DNA of 7,042 nt from Actinomycetota bacterium (GTDB lineage Bacteria > Actinomycetota > Humimicrobiia > Humimicrobiales > Humimicrobiaceae): assembly GCA_016783985.1 (NCBI GenBank), contig JADHVM010000049.1, forward strand, positions 1-7,042, read 5' to 3'. The notes under the pieces were generated by a model. That model made no database searches, was not told where the DNA came from, and was given only the letters and a program-made list of their open reading frames with translations. This document shows, one piece after another, positions 1 through 6,906 of the stretch. The position numbers were made by a program, and so were the translations under genes. The stretch's first letter is position 1. The number at the start of each line of letters is the position of its first letter.

Positions 1-642
1 GGAAGAGATATTTTTAGCAGGGTTATTTATGGCAGTAGGATTTCAATAGAGGTAGGTATCGTTGCGGTTGGGATATCAGTTGTAATTGGATTATTTTTCG
101 GTGCATTATCAGGCTATTTTGGCGGCGTTTCGGATTCAGTTATAATGAGAATAGCAGATATATTTTTTGCTTTTCCTTATATTTTAGGAGCTATTGCTAT
201 AATGACTGTTCTTGGACCAGGAATTGTTAATATATTTATAGCTATTGGAATACTTGGCTGGGCATCATTTGCAAGGATTTTTAGAAGTTCTATACTTTCT
301 ATAAAAAATAAGGAATATATTGAAGCAGCAAGAGCACTAGGAGCAAACAATTACAGGATTATAACAAAACATATTTTTCCAAATTCAATGGCTCCTATAA
401 TTGTTTTTGCTACAATGAACGTAGGAGTAGCTATAATAGTTGAGGCTGCGCTTAGTTTTCTTGGTCTTGGAGTTCAACCACCAACACCGTCATGGGGTAA
501 AATGTTAGCTGAGTCATTAGATTATATTGATATTGCACCATGGATGATGCTTTTCCCTGGTCTTGCTATAGTGATAACAGTACTAGGGTTTGTACTGCTG
601 GGTGATGGCCTGAGAGATGCTTTCGATCCGAAGTTAAAATAA
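1..642 (+). CDS. dppC: Dipeptide/oligopeptide ABC transporter permease, DppC/OppC type (5' truncated)
   Basis: The reading frame is open from base 1, so the gene begins upstream of the window; 213 codons are visible, against about 280-300 in the family. The first visible residues, GRDIFSRVIYGSRIS, are the typical DppC/OppC segment before the transporter core, which is why the Met codon at 145 is internal and not the start. About five hydrophobic helices follow. The cytoplasmic EAA loop (EAARALGANNYRIITKHIFP, about 322-381) is the coupling site for the ATPase subunits. The C-terminus (LGDGLRDAFDPKLK) is the classical DppC ending. The protein is one of two inner-membrane permease subunits of a peptide/nickel-class importer. 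The ATPase genes follow 32 bases later. The exact substrate (dipeptides, oligopeptides or other solutes) cannot be decided from this subunit. Confidence 0.95.
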   Translation, partial: GRDIFSRVIYGSRISIEVGIVAVGISVVIGLFFGALSGYFGGVSDSVIMRIADIFFAFPYILGAIAIMTVLGPGIVNIFIAIGILGWASFARIFRSSILSIKNKEYIEAARALGANNYRIITKHIFPNSMAPIIVFATMNVGVAIIVEAALSFLGLGVQPPTPSWGKMLAESLDYIDIAPWMMLFPGLAIVITVLGFVLLGDGLRDAFDPKLK

Positions 643-674
643 GTAGAAAAAAATAAAAGAATATTAACATTATT

Positions 675-1700
675 GTGAATATTTTAGATAGTAATAAAAT
701 ATTAGAAGTAAAAAATTTAAAGACTTTTTTTTATACTGATGCCGGTGTGGTAAAAGCTGTTGATGGTGTAAGTTTTGATTTAAAATTTGGAGAGACACTG
801 GGAATTGTAGGAGAAACAGGTTCAGGTAAGAGTGTTACTGCACTATCCATTTTAAGATTGATTCAGCAGCCACCAGGTAAAATAGTTGACGGTGAAATAC
901 TTTTTGATGGAAAAGATTTATTGAAAATAAATAAAGGAGAACTTCAGAATTACAGGGGCAATAGAATTTCTATGATTTTTCAAGATCCAATGACTTCGTT
1001 AAATCCGGTTTATACTATAGGAAATCAAATTATGGAATCTATTACTATACACAGAAAATTAAATAAAAAAGATATTATTAAAGAGAGTTTAAAGCTTTTA
1101 GAGATGGTAGAAATTCCTGAACCAATGAAAAGATTGAATAGCTATCCGCATGAATTCAGCGGAGGTATGAGACAAAGAGTAATGATAGCAATGGCTATTG
1201 CAAATAGTCCCAGTATATTAATAGCAGATGAACCAACTACAGCCCTTGATGTTACAATTCAGGCTCAGATTTTGGAATTAATGGATAGTGTTAAGATTAA
1301 AACAAATTCTTCAATTATAATTATTACTCACGATTTGGGGGTTGTGGCTAAATATGCAAGTAGGGTGATGGTAATGTATGCAGGGAAACCGGTTGAATTT
1401 TCAACTGTTAATAATATTTTTTATAGCCCTTTACACCCTTATACCATGGGGCTTATGGAATCAATAACCAGGCTTGATGAGGAGAAAAAAGAAAAATTGA
1501 AATCTATAAAGGGCTCTCCTCCAAGTCTTATAGATTTACCAGAAGGTTGTATTTTTAGAGTCAGATGTAAATATGCTATGGATAAATGCAGAAAAAAATA
1601 CCCACCATTAATTGAAGTTATAAAAGGTCACAAGGCTGCATGTTATAGTGCAGGTGAGTTTTTAAAAGGAAATCAAAAAAAAGTATTGATTAAAAAATAA
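675..1700 (+). CDS. dppD: Peptide ABC transporter ATP-binding protein, DppD/OppD type
   Basis: 341-residue ABC ATPase, normal length for DppD/OppD. It contains Walker A (GETGSGKS, residues 46-53), the Q-loop glutamine in IFQDP (Q103), the ABC signature FSGGM (161-165), Walker B ILIADE (181-186), the D-loop ALD (190-192) and the H-loop His219. The C-terminal oligopeptide-transporter extension carries four cysteines (C292, C298, C305, C323). In this subfamily these are conserved, and in some solved transporters they hold an iron-sulfur cluster; a cluster here is an inference. The protein pairs with the downstream DppF-type ATPase to drive uptake through the permeases. The chosen start is GTG at 675: homology begins within about 10 residues (ILEVKNLKTFF), and no ATG lies near. 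No clear Shine-Dalgarno sequence is seen; the nearest purine run (AAAAGA) is about 14 bases upstream. Confidence 0.95.
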   Translation: MNILDSNKILEVKNLKTFFYTDAGVVKAVDGVSFDLKFGETLGIVGETGSGKSVTALSILRLIQQPPGKIVDGEILFDGKDLLKINKGELQNYRGNRISMIFQDPMTSLNPVYTIGNQIMESITIHRKLNKKDIIKESLKLLEMVEIPEPMKRLNSYPHEFSGGMRQRVMIAMAIANSPSILIADEPTTALDVTIQAQILELMDSVKIKTNSSIIIITHDLGVVAKYASRVMVMYAGKPVEFSTVNNIFYSPLHPYTMGLMESITRLDEEKKEKLKSIKGSPPSLIDLPEGCIFRVRCKYAMDKCRKKYPPLIEVIKGHKAACYSAGEFLKGNQKKVLIKK

Positions 1701-1704
1701 AAAA

Positions 1705-2697
1705 ATGAAAGACAATATTTTACTTGAAGTAAAAAACTTAAAAAAACATTTTGTTTTAAGAAGTGGTTTTTTATTTCAGAGTCATAAAGGATCGGTAAAA
1801 GCAGTTGATGATATAAGTTTTTATATTAAAGAGGGGGAGACCTTTGGATTGGTTGGTGAAAGTGGATGCGGCAAATCAACTACTGCTAGAGTTATACTCA
1901 GACTTATAGAACCAACTAGTGGAGACGTAGTATATAATGGAATTAATATATTTAATATTTCTCATAAACAGATGTTTAAAATAAGGAGGGAAATTCAAAT
2001 AATATTTCAGGATCCTTATGCATCTCTTTCTCCAAGAATGACAATTGGTGATATTATAAGTGAGCCATTAGAAATTCATAATATAGGAGATAAAGCAAGT
2101 AAAATTAAAAAAGTGAAAGAATTACTGAAAGTAGTTGGACTTAATCCTGAACATATAAATAGATATCCTCATGAATTTAGTGGCGGTCAAAGACAGAGGA
2201 TTGGAGTTGCTAGGGCCCTTGCCCTAACTCCTAAATTAATATTATGTGATGAACCTGTATCTGCGCTTGACGTGTCTGTTCAGGCTCAAATATTAAATTT
2301 AATGGCTGGCCTTCAAAAGGAATTTAATTTAACTTATCTTTTTATTGCTCATGATCTATCAGTAGTTAGGCATGTAAGTAATAGAGTAGGTGTTATGTAT
2401 CTTGGTAAAATTGTTGAAGTAGCAAATAGTGAAGATTTATACAAAAGCTCTCTTCATCCTTATACTAGAGGTCTTCTTTCAGCTATTCCAATACCTGACC
2501 CTGATTTGGAAAGAAAGAGAAAAAGGATTATACTAAAGGGTGATGTACCGAGCCCAATAAATCCACCCACAGGCTGTAGATTTCATCCAAGATGCCCGGT
2601 TGCAGAGGATATTTGCAGTCAAGAGGAACCAAAATTAAAAGATTATTCAAAAAATGGTAGAGAACATCTGGCTGCATGTTTTTTTGCTGGGAAGTAG
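1705..2697 (+). CDS. dppF: Peptide ABC transporter ATP-binding protein, DppF/OppF type
   Basis: 330-residue ABC ATPase of the DppF/OppF type, starting 4 bases after the DppD stop, so it is clearly in the same operon. It has Walker A (GESGCGKS, residues 51-58), Q-loop Q102 (IFQDPYASLSPRM, a typical DppF segment), signature FSGGQ (158-162), Walker B LILCDE (178-183), D-loop ALD (187-189) and H-loop His216. The C-terminal extension has the conserved GCRFHPRCP motif and four cysteines (C291, C297, C304, C325), matching those in the DppD partner. Together the two ATPases form the heterodimeric motor under the permeases. The bases before the ATG are almost all A, with no recognisable Shine-Dalgarno sequence; translational coupling to dppD is plausible. 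All catalytic motifs look intact. Confidence 0.95.
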   Translation: MKDNILLEVKNLKKHFVLRSGFLFQSHKGSVKAVDDISFYIKEGETFGLVGESGCGKSTTARVILRLIEPTSGDVVYNGINIFNISHKQMFKIRREIQIIFQDPYASLSPRMTIGDIISEPLEIHNIGDKASKIKKVKELLKVVGLNPEHINRYPHEFSGGQRQRIGVARALALTPKLILCDEPVSALDVSVQAQILNLMAGLQKEFNLTYLFIAHDLSVVRHVSNRVGVMYLGKIVEVANSEDLYKSSLHPYTRGLLSAIPIPDPDLERKRKRIILKGDVPSPINPPTGCRFHPRCPVAEDICSQEEPKLKDYSKNGREHLAACFFAGK

Positions 2698-2732
2698 ACG
2701 TAGCTAATATTTTAAATCTTTTTAATCTTATA

Positions 2733-4451
2733 ATGAAAAATAAAACAATATTTTATACAATCCTGATATTTTTATTAATTGGAAATATTTTTATGGTTTC
2801 CTGTGATTATGGAGAACTGGGCTTGAGTTCAGATTATGAAGGGACTGAGGAAGAAGAGAAGGAAAGTTCAGGTGCTCCTTCAGAGTTTAGTAATGAAGAA
2901 TTTTTTTTAGAAATGAAAAGTAAACAAAAAGACAAAAACCCACTAAATGATATAAATATCAGGAGAGCAATTTTTTATGCTATTGATAGAAATAAAATAG
3001 TTGAGGTGTTATTAGGGGATTACGGATTAGTGCTGGATAGCTTATTTGGAAAGAATTCTGATTATAATTTTACAGCATGGAGCCAGTATTATTATGATTT
3101 GGATAAGGCTAAAGAACATCTTAAAATGGCAGGTTATAGTTTAAGTGATCCTTTGTATATTACAATTGGTACCAATGAGGAAAGTGAATCAAGAAAGATA
3201 ATTGAAGAGCTGATTAAAGAAGATTTGGAAAAAGTTGGAATTAATATCTGGATTTTTAATAAGTCTTCAAAAGATTGGTATATAGATTATGTAAAAAATG
3301 GAAACTATGAACTTGGAGTATGGGCATTGTACACATATGATGGTGAAAACATTGAGAATTATTTCTGCTCGGAAAAAATTCCGCCCCTAGAGACTAATGA
3401 TAATACATATTGCAATAATTTTTATTGGTATAATAATACTGAATTTGATGCAATACTAAGAAAGTTTAATAGAGAGGAAGACTCGGAAAAAAAGATAGAA
3501 TTATCAAAAGAATTTCAGGACATTTTAGCAGAAGACGCAGTTATTTTACCGTTATACAGTAGAATTTTTTCAATAGCATACAACAATAGAATAGATGGTA
3601 TAAAACTAAATATTGAAGATGGAAATTTTCTGGAAAATATTGGAGATTGGGATATTATTAATGGATCAGGAGAAGCAGATAGCAAAGAGGTTGTTGTAGG
3701 ATATCAGCATGAACCATATGTTTTAAATCCATTTATTCATGAAAATTCTTTTAAAGGTTATATGAGCAGCTTAATTATTAAGGGATTATGGGAAGTCAAT
3801 AAAGAAGGAGAATATATTCCTTTACTGGTTGAAGAATTATCTGTAGATAATACCGAGGATGATATTAAACATACTTTGTCAGCTAATATAAAGTTAAAAG
3901 ATGATATTTACTGGCAGGATGGAAGCCCTATAACAGCTGAAGATATAAGAGCTACATGGGAATCCGTTATAGGAGATGAATCTATAGCTTATGATAATAG
4001 TGATTATCAGAATATAAAGGATATTGAGATAGTAAATGAGAAAGAATTTAATATTATTTTTGAGCAGTATTTTGATAACTGGAAAGGGTTATTTACCATT
4101 ATTTTTCCTAAAGATAAATTAAAAGGGAATCAACTAAGTTATCTTTTTGAAAACAATATATTTGGCTGCGGGCCTTACAAAATAAAGAATTGGGTAAAGG
4201 AAGAGTATATAATACTTGAAAAAAATGAATACTATTTTGGAGATGAACCTGAAATTGATAGTATAAAGTTTTTATTTAATTCAGATATAAATTATTTAAT
4301 TAGCTTGCTTAAAAACAGTGAAGTGGATATTCTTAGCATTCCAGCAGATTTATCATTGATGGAAGAATTAGAGGAAGATGAAGATATTAATCTTTTAATA
4401 GAGCAGGGTAATTTGTGGGAGCACCTTGCTTTATGTCTTAAACCTAGATAG
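2733..4451 (+). CDS. Lipoprotein of SBP family 5 with circularly permuted domain order
   Basis: 572-residue predicted solute-binding lipoprotein. The start is placed at ATG 2733 because it gives a clean lipoprotein signal: Lys2 and Lys4, a hydrophobic core, and lipobox MVSC with Cys24. An in-frame ATG at 2676 would add 19 residues and overlap dppF. An acidic/Ser-rich tether (about 25-58) follows. Residues about 60-308 match the C-terminal half of SBP_bac_5 proteins: the NPLNDINIRRAIFYAIDR motif (69-86), the DLDKAKEHLKMAGY segment, and the AEDAVILPLYSR segment through a DppA-like ENIGDWDI end. A linker (310-317, NGSGEADS) leads to residues 318-572, which match the mature N-terminal half: YVLNPF, WQDGSPITAEDIRATWESV, a GCGPYKI version of GTGPYK, and terminal LWEHLALCLKPR. 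Normal proteins have the opposite order. Three in-frame stops (TAG TAA TAA, 4449-4457) close the gene, and no further SBP coding is visible downstream. It probably feeds the adjacent transporter, but the ligand is unknown. No Shine-Dalgarno sequence is visible. Confidence 0.85.
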   Translation: MKNKTIFYTILIFLLIGNIFMVSCDYGELGLSSDYEGTEEEEKESSGAPSEFSNEEFFLEMKSKQKDKNPLNDINIRRAIFYAIDRNKIVEVLLGDYGLVLDSLFGKNSDYNFTAWSQYYYDLDKAKEHLKMAGYSLSDPLYITIGTNEESESRKIIEELIKEDLEKVGINIWIFNKSSKDWYIDYVKNGNYELGVWALYTYDGENIENYFCSEKIPPLETNDNTYCNNFYWYNNTEFDAILRKFNREEDSEKKIELSKEFQDILAEDAVILPLYSRIFSIAYNNRIDGIKLNIEDGNFLENIGDWDIINGSGEADSKEVVVGYQHEPYVLNPFIHENSFKGYMSSLIIKGLWEVNKEGEYIPLLVEELSVDNTEDDIKHTLSANIKLKDDIYWQDGSPITAEDIRATWESVIGDESIAYDNSDYQNIKDIEIVNEKEFNIIFEQYFDNWKGLFTIIFPKDKLKGNQLSYLFENNIFGCGPYKIKNWVKEEYIILEKNEYYFGDEPEIDSIKFLFNSDINYLISLLKNSEVDILSIPADLSLMEELEEDEDINLLIEQGNLWEHLALCLKPR

Positions 4452-4571
4452 TAATAAACAAAAATATAGGGCGGTTAAGTTATTTTACATTTAAAATTTA
4501 TTATTTTGGAATATTGTTTTTAAATTAATATATAAGAGTGAATTTAATATTTAGCATGCGGTGTTTAATAG

Positions 4572-4594
4572 TAAATATTTAGGTTAAATATTTA
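4572..4594. repeat. Two perfect 10-bp AT palindromes upstream of the tRNA promoter
   Basis: TAAATATTTA occurs at 4572-4581 and again at 4585-4594, 13 bases apart start to start. It ends 8 bases before the promoter -35 hexamer. A shortened relative (TAATATTTA) lies at 4545-4553. Each 10-mer is its own reverse complement. They could be operator half-sites or an UP-like AT-rich element, but AT palindromes arise easily by chance in such AT-rich DNA. Confidence 0.35.
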
Positions 4595-4602
4595 AGAGTT
4601 AA

Positions 4603-4631
4603 TTGACATAATTTGACAATATTTTTAGAAT
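4603..4631 (+). promoter_or_regulatory. Sigma-70-type promoter for tRNA-Leu
   Basis: A perfect -35 hexamer TTGACA (4603-4608) is followed after exactly 17 bases by TAGAAT (4626-4631), one mismatch from the TATAAT consensus. Transcription would start near 4638, giving a leader of about 65 bases before the tRNA 5' end. This is the best promoter match seen in the window. Confidence 0.65.
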
Positions 4632-4642
4632 ACATTTATATA
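4613..4642 (+). promoter_or_regulatory. Possible second, overlapping promoter
   Basis: A second perfect TTGACA (4613-4618) lies 10 bases after the first, with TATATA (4637-4642) 18 bases further on. The -10 is weaker, with two mismatches. It may be a real tandem promoter or a by-product of the AT-rich context. Confidence 0.3.
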
Positions 4643-4703
4643 GTTTGGGTAAACTTTTCTATTTTTTAGAAGTATTTGTTTTTAATTAGAATATAAAAAT
4701 TTT

Positions 4704-4792
<89 letters not shown>

Positions 4793-4868
4793 GCATAAAT
4801 AAGTAATAATATAAATAGGCTCTTCACCAATTAAATATCATTTATAAGTTATATTAAATTCTATTTAA

Positions 4869-4887
4869 AGGTTCGAGGTTCAAATTC
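4869..4887 (+). other. tRNA T-arm-like remnant (AGGTTCGA/AGGTTCAA)
   Basis: Within the spacer between the tRNA and the permease gene, AGGTTCGA (4869-4876) and AGGTTCAA (4876-4883) follow each other with a one-base overlap. Both match the GGTTCRA core of tRNA T-loops. The flanking bases do not form a T-stem, so this is not a functional tRNA. A weak ATAGAA/TTCTAT inverted repeat surrounds it (TTCTAT at about 4859-4864, ATAGAA at 4892-4897). It may be a decayed tRNA piece or chance. Confidence 0.25.
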
Positions 4888-4930
4888 AAATATAGAATAA
4901 TATTTAAATAATTTACTTTTTGCCTGTAAT

Positions 4931-4937
4931 AGAAGAG
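4931..4937 (+). promoter_or_regulatory. Partial Shine-Dalgarno sequence for the APC permease gene
   Basis: AGAAGAG lies 5 bases before ATG 4943. It is a degenerate match to AGGAGG and is the only recognisable ribosome-binding site ahead of a gene in this window. It supports 4943 as the start. Confidence 0.5.
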
Positions 4938-4942
4938 TAATA

Positions 4943-6802
4943 ATGTCTTATAAATTAAAAAAAGAACTGGGGCTTCTTAGCCTTTTTTGTATAGCGTCTG
5001 GAGCAATGATCAGTTCAGGATTATTTATTTTGCCAGGACTTGTATTTGCAAAAGCAGGCCCTTCTATAATTATTTCTTACTTATTGGCTAGCTTTCTGAT
5101 GATACCTACTATATTCTCCAAGGCCGAATTGGCTACAGCTATGCCTAAAGCAGGAGGGAATTATTTTTTTATTGACAGAAGTATGGGTCCCTATGTGAGC
5201 ACGATTGGAGGGCTCTCTGATTGGTTTTCTTTGTCGCTTAAAAGCACTTTTGCTCTGCTGGGAATAGGTATGTTTGCATTGATATTAAATCCAGGTATTA
5301 CAGAGATGCAAATAAAATTTATTGCAGTAGCATGTTGTCTATTCTCAACTATTGTTAACACAATCGGAGTCAAACTTGCTGGACGCTTTCAGATAGCTAT
5401 GGTTATTGCTCTTCTCAGCTTACTTACTTTTTATATCGTCTATGGATCTTTTTCCATTCAACTGCATAGATATACACCTTTTATGCCCCTGGGTACTGGT
5501 TCCGTTTTCACAACAGCAGGGATTATTTTTATTTCTTATGCTGGTTTAACAAAGATTGCAAGCATTGCAGAAGAAGTCAAAAACCCGGGGCGGAATATAC
5601 CACTTGCAATGTTTATTTCCTGGATTATTGTATCTTTACTTTTTGTTTTAGTTATTTTTATAACAGTTGGCTTAGTAGACTCTGCTCAACTAAAAAATTC
5701 CCTTACTCCAATTTCTCTTGGTGCTAGTATATTCATGGGCAGAGTCGGAAGTATAATGCTGGGTATTGCTGCACTTTTAGCATTTGCTACTACAGCTAAT
5801 GCAGGTCTGTTGGCTGCTTCAAGGACACCAATGGCTATGAGTAGAGACGAATTATTACCTGGTCTTTTTGGAAAAGTATCCAAACGTGGAACTCCTGCAT
5901 TCTCTATAATTTTCACATCAGGATTTATGATTTTTATTATATTTTTTTTAACTTTAGAAAATCTTGTCAAGGCAGCTTCTACCATGATACTTCTGTTATT
6001 TATACTTATAAATCTGTCTGTTATTGTTATGCGAGAGAGCAAGGTACAACATTACCAACCTAAATTTAGGTCTCCTCTATATCCATGGATTCAAATACTT
6101 GGAATTATTGGGTATGGGTTTCTAATTTTTAAAATGGGAATTATTTCACTTCTAATAGTTGTTATTTTCATTATTTGCGCACTTGGCTGGTATTGGGTCT
6201 ATGCAAGAAGTAAGATAAAAAGAGAATATGCTCTATTAAATGTGGTCAAAAGGATTACCGGGATTAAATCAAATAGTTATCTGCTAGATGAGGAATTAAG
6301 AAAAATTCTGTTAGAAAGAGATAATATTACTAAAGAACGGTTTGAGCATTTAATAGAAAGATGTCCTGTTATCGATCTCAAAACCTCTTTATCAGCCGAT
6401 GAGCTCTATAAAATAGTGGCAAATTCATTGGCAGAACAATTGAAGATAAACCCAGAAAAGTTATTAAAGTTGTTATTAAAACAGGAAAAAGAGTCCGAGA
6501 TAACTATACACTCTGGAGTTGCATGTCTTTCCATTAGTATCCAGGGGCACAGCAAATTTGAATTTATGTTGGTCAGGGATAGGGAAGGTATTATTTTTTC
6601 AGACAAGTCTTCTCCAATCTATGTAGTGTTCATAATAGTCAACACACCAGATGAACATAATTTTTATCTCCACTCTCTTATGTGGATAATTAGAATCGTA
6701 GAAGGAAATGATTTTGATAAGAAATGGTTAAATGCAAAAAGTAGCGAAGAGTTGCGAAATATCATTATATCATCATGGAGAAAACGATTTACTAAGCTAT
6801 GA
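4943..6802 (+). CDS. APC-family amino acid permease with C-terminal EIIA-like domain lacking the catalytic His
   Basis: 619 residues. Residues about 1-420 form an APC-superfamily transporter with roughly 12 membrane helices. The first helix has ASGAMISSGLFILPG, matching the family's unwound substrate-binding GxGIF-type motif, and the family segment EEVKNPGRNIPLA follows TM6. A charged cytoplasmic helical region (about 425-480) leads to a domain of about 480-600 resembling PTS EIIA of the fructose/mannitol type, starting at SADELYKIVANSLAEQLKI. Such APC-EIIA fusions occur in various bacteria and archaea. In these proteins the domain carries GLAIPH, whose His is the phosphorylation site; here the aligned residues are GVACLS (525-530), so Ser530 replaces His and Leu529 replaces Pro. 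The rest of the domain (KFEFMLVRDREGIIF, DEHNFYLHSLMWIIRIV) is well kept. The likely role is uptake or exchange of an amino acid, perhaps gated by the tail; the substrate is unknown. A 150-base gap separates it from the tRNA. No convincing promoter of its own was found. Confidence 0.9.
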   Translation: MSYKLKKELGLLSLFCIASGAMISSGLFILPGLVFAKAGPSIIISYLLASFLMIPTIFSKAELATAMPKAGGNYFFIDRSMGPYVSTIGGLSDWFSLSLKSTFALLGIGMFALILNPGITEMQIKFIAVACCLFSTIVNTIGVKLAGRFQIAMVIALLSLLTFYIVYGSFSIQLHRYTPFMPLGTGSVFTTAGIIFISYAGLTKIASIAEEVKNPGRNIPLAMFISWIIVSLLFVLVIFITVGLVDSAQLKNSLTPISLGASIFMGRVGSIMLGIAALLAFATTANAGLLAASRTPMAMSRDELLPGLFGKVSKRGTPAFSIIFTSGFMIFIIFFLTLENLVKAASTMILLLFILINLSVIVMRESKVQHYQPKFRSPLYPWIQILGIIGYGFLIFKMGIISLLIVVIFIICALGWYWVYARSKIKREYALLNVVKRITGIKSNSYLLDEELRKILLERDNITKERFEHLIERCPVIDLKTSLSADELYKIVANSLAEQLKINPEKLLKLLLKQEKESEITIHSGVACLSISIQGHSKFEFMLVRDREGIIFSDKSSPIYVVFIIVNTPDEHNFYLHSLMWIIRIVEGNDFDKKWLNAKSSEELRNIIISSWRKRFTKL

Positions 6803-6830
6803 TTTATCTGGTATTAGACAGCAAAATTTA

Positions 6831-6858
6831 TAGAATTTTTATAGTATTACGATATAAT
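6831..6858 (+). promoter_or_regulatory. Possible promoter for the PAS-domain gene
   Basis: A perfect TATAAT (6853-6858) lies 48 bases before the ATG at 6907. The -35 region is poor (TAGAAT at 6831-6836, 16-base spacing). In AT-rich DNA a lone -10 match is weak evidence, but its position in the only spacer between the two genes is suitable. Confidence 0.3.
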
Positions 6859-6906
6859 ATTTTAAGAGAAACTTTAAAGAATTATATTTTGTAGAATAGA
6901 CTCAAA

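Noticed and set aside
145..147. ATG at 145 as the start of the permease gene
   Set aside because: The frame is open and clearly homologous to DppC from base 1, so this Met is internal.
2676..2732. Upstream in-frame ATG extending the lipoprotein by 19 residues
   Set aside because: It would overlap dppF by 22 bases and place extra residues ahead of a perfect lipoprotein signal. The ATG at 2733 gives the canonical Lys-rich start and lipobox at Cys24.
2733..4451. The lipoprotein gene as a pseudogene or frameshift product
   Set aside because: The signal peptide, lipobox, both domain halves and linker are in one uninterrupted frame of 572 codons with conserved motifs, which suggests selection rather than decay.
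4452..4602. Continuation of the binding protein or a terminator after 4451
   Set aside because: No SBP-like coding is visible after the triple stop. Only very weak AT-only hairpins (for example AAAAT/ATTTT) are present, so no terminator is called.
4793..4942. A separate promoter for the permease gene
   Set aside because: Several TATAAA/TAGAAT-like hexamers exist, but none has a reasonable -35 at proper spacing. Read-through from the tRNA promoter is also possible.
5191..6606. Three minus-strand open frames (5191-5373, 5686-6042, 6406-6606)
   Set aside because: They lie entirely inside the permease gene on the opposite strand, have no recognisable domain and no ribosome-binding site, and are frame shadows.
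6823..6839. AAAATT/AATTTT hairpin followed by T-rich sequence after the permease gene
   Set aside because: The stem is only six A-T pairs with no G-C, too weak to call an intrinsic terminator.
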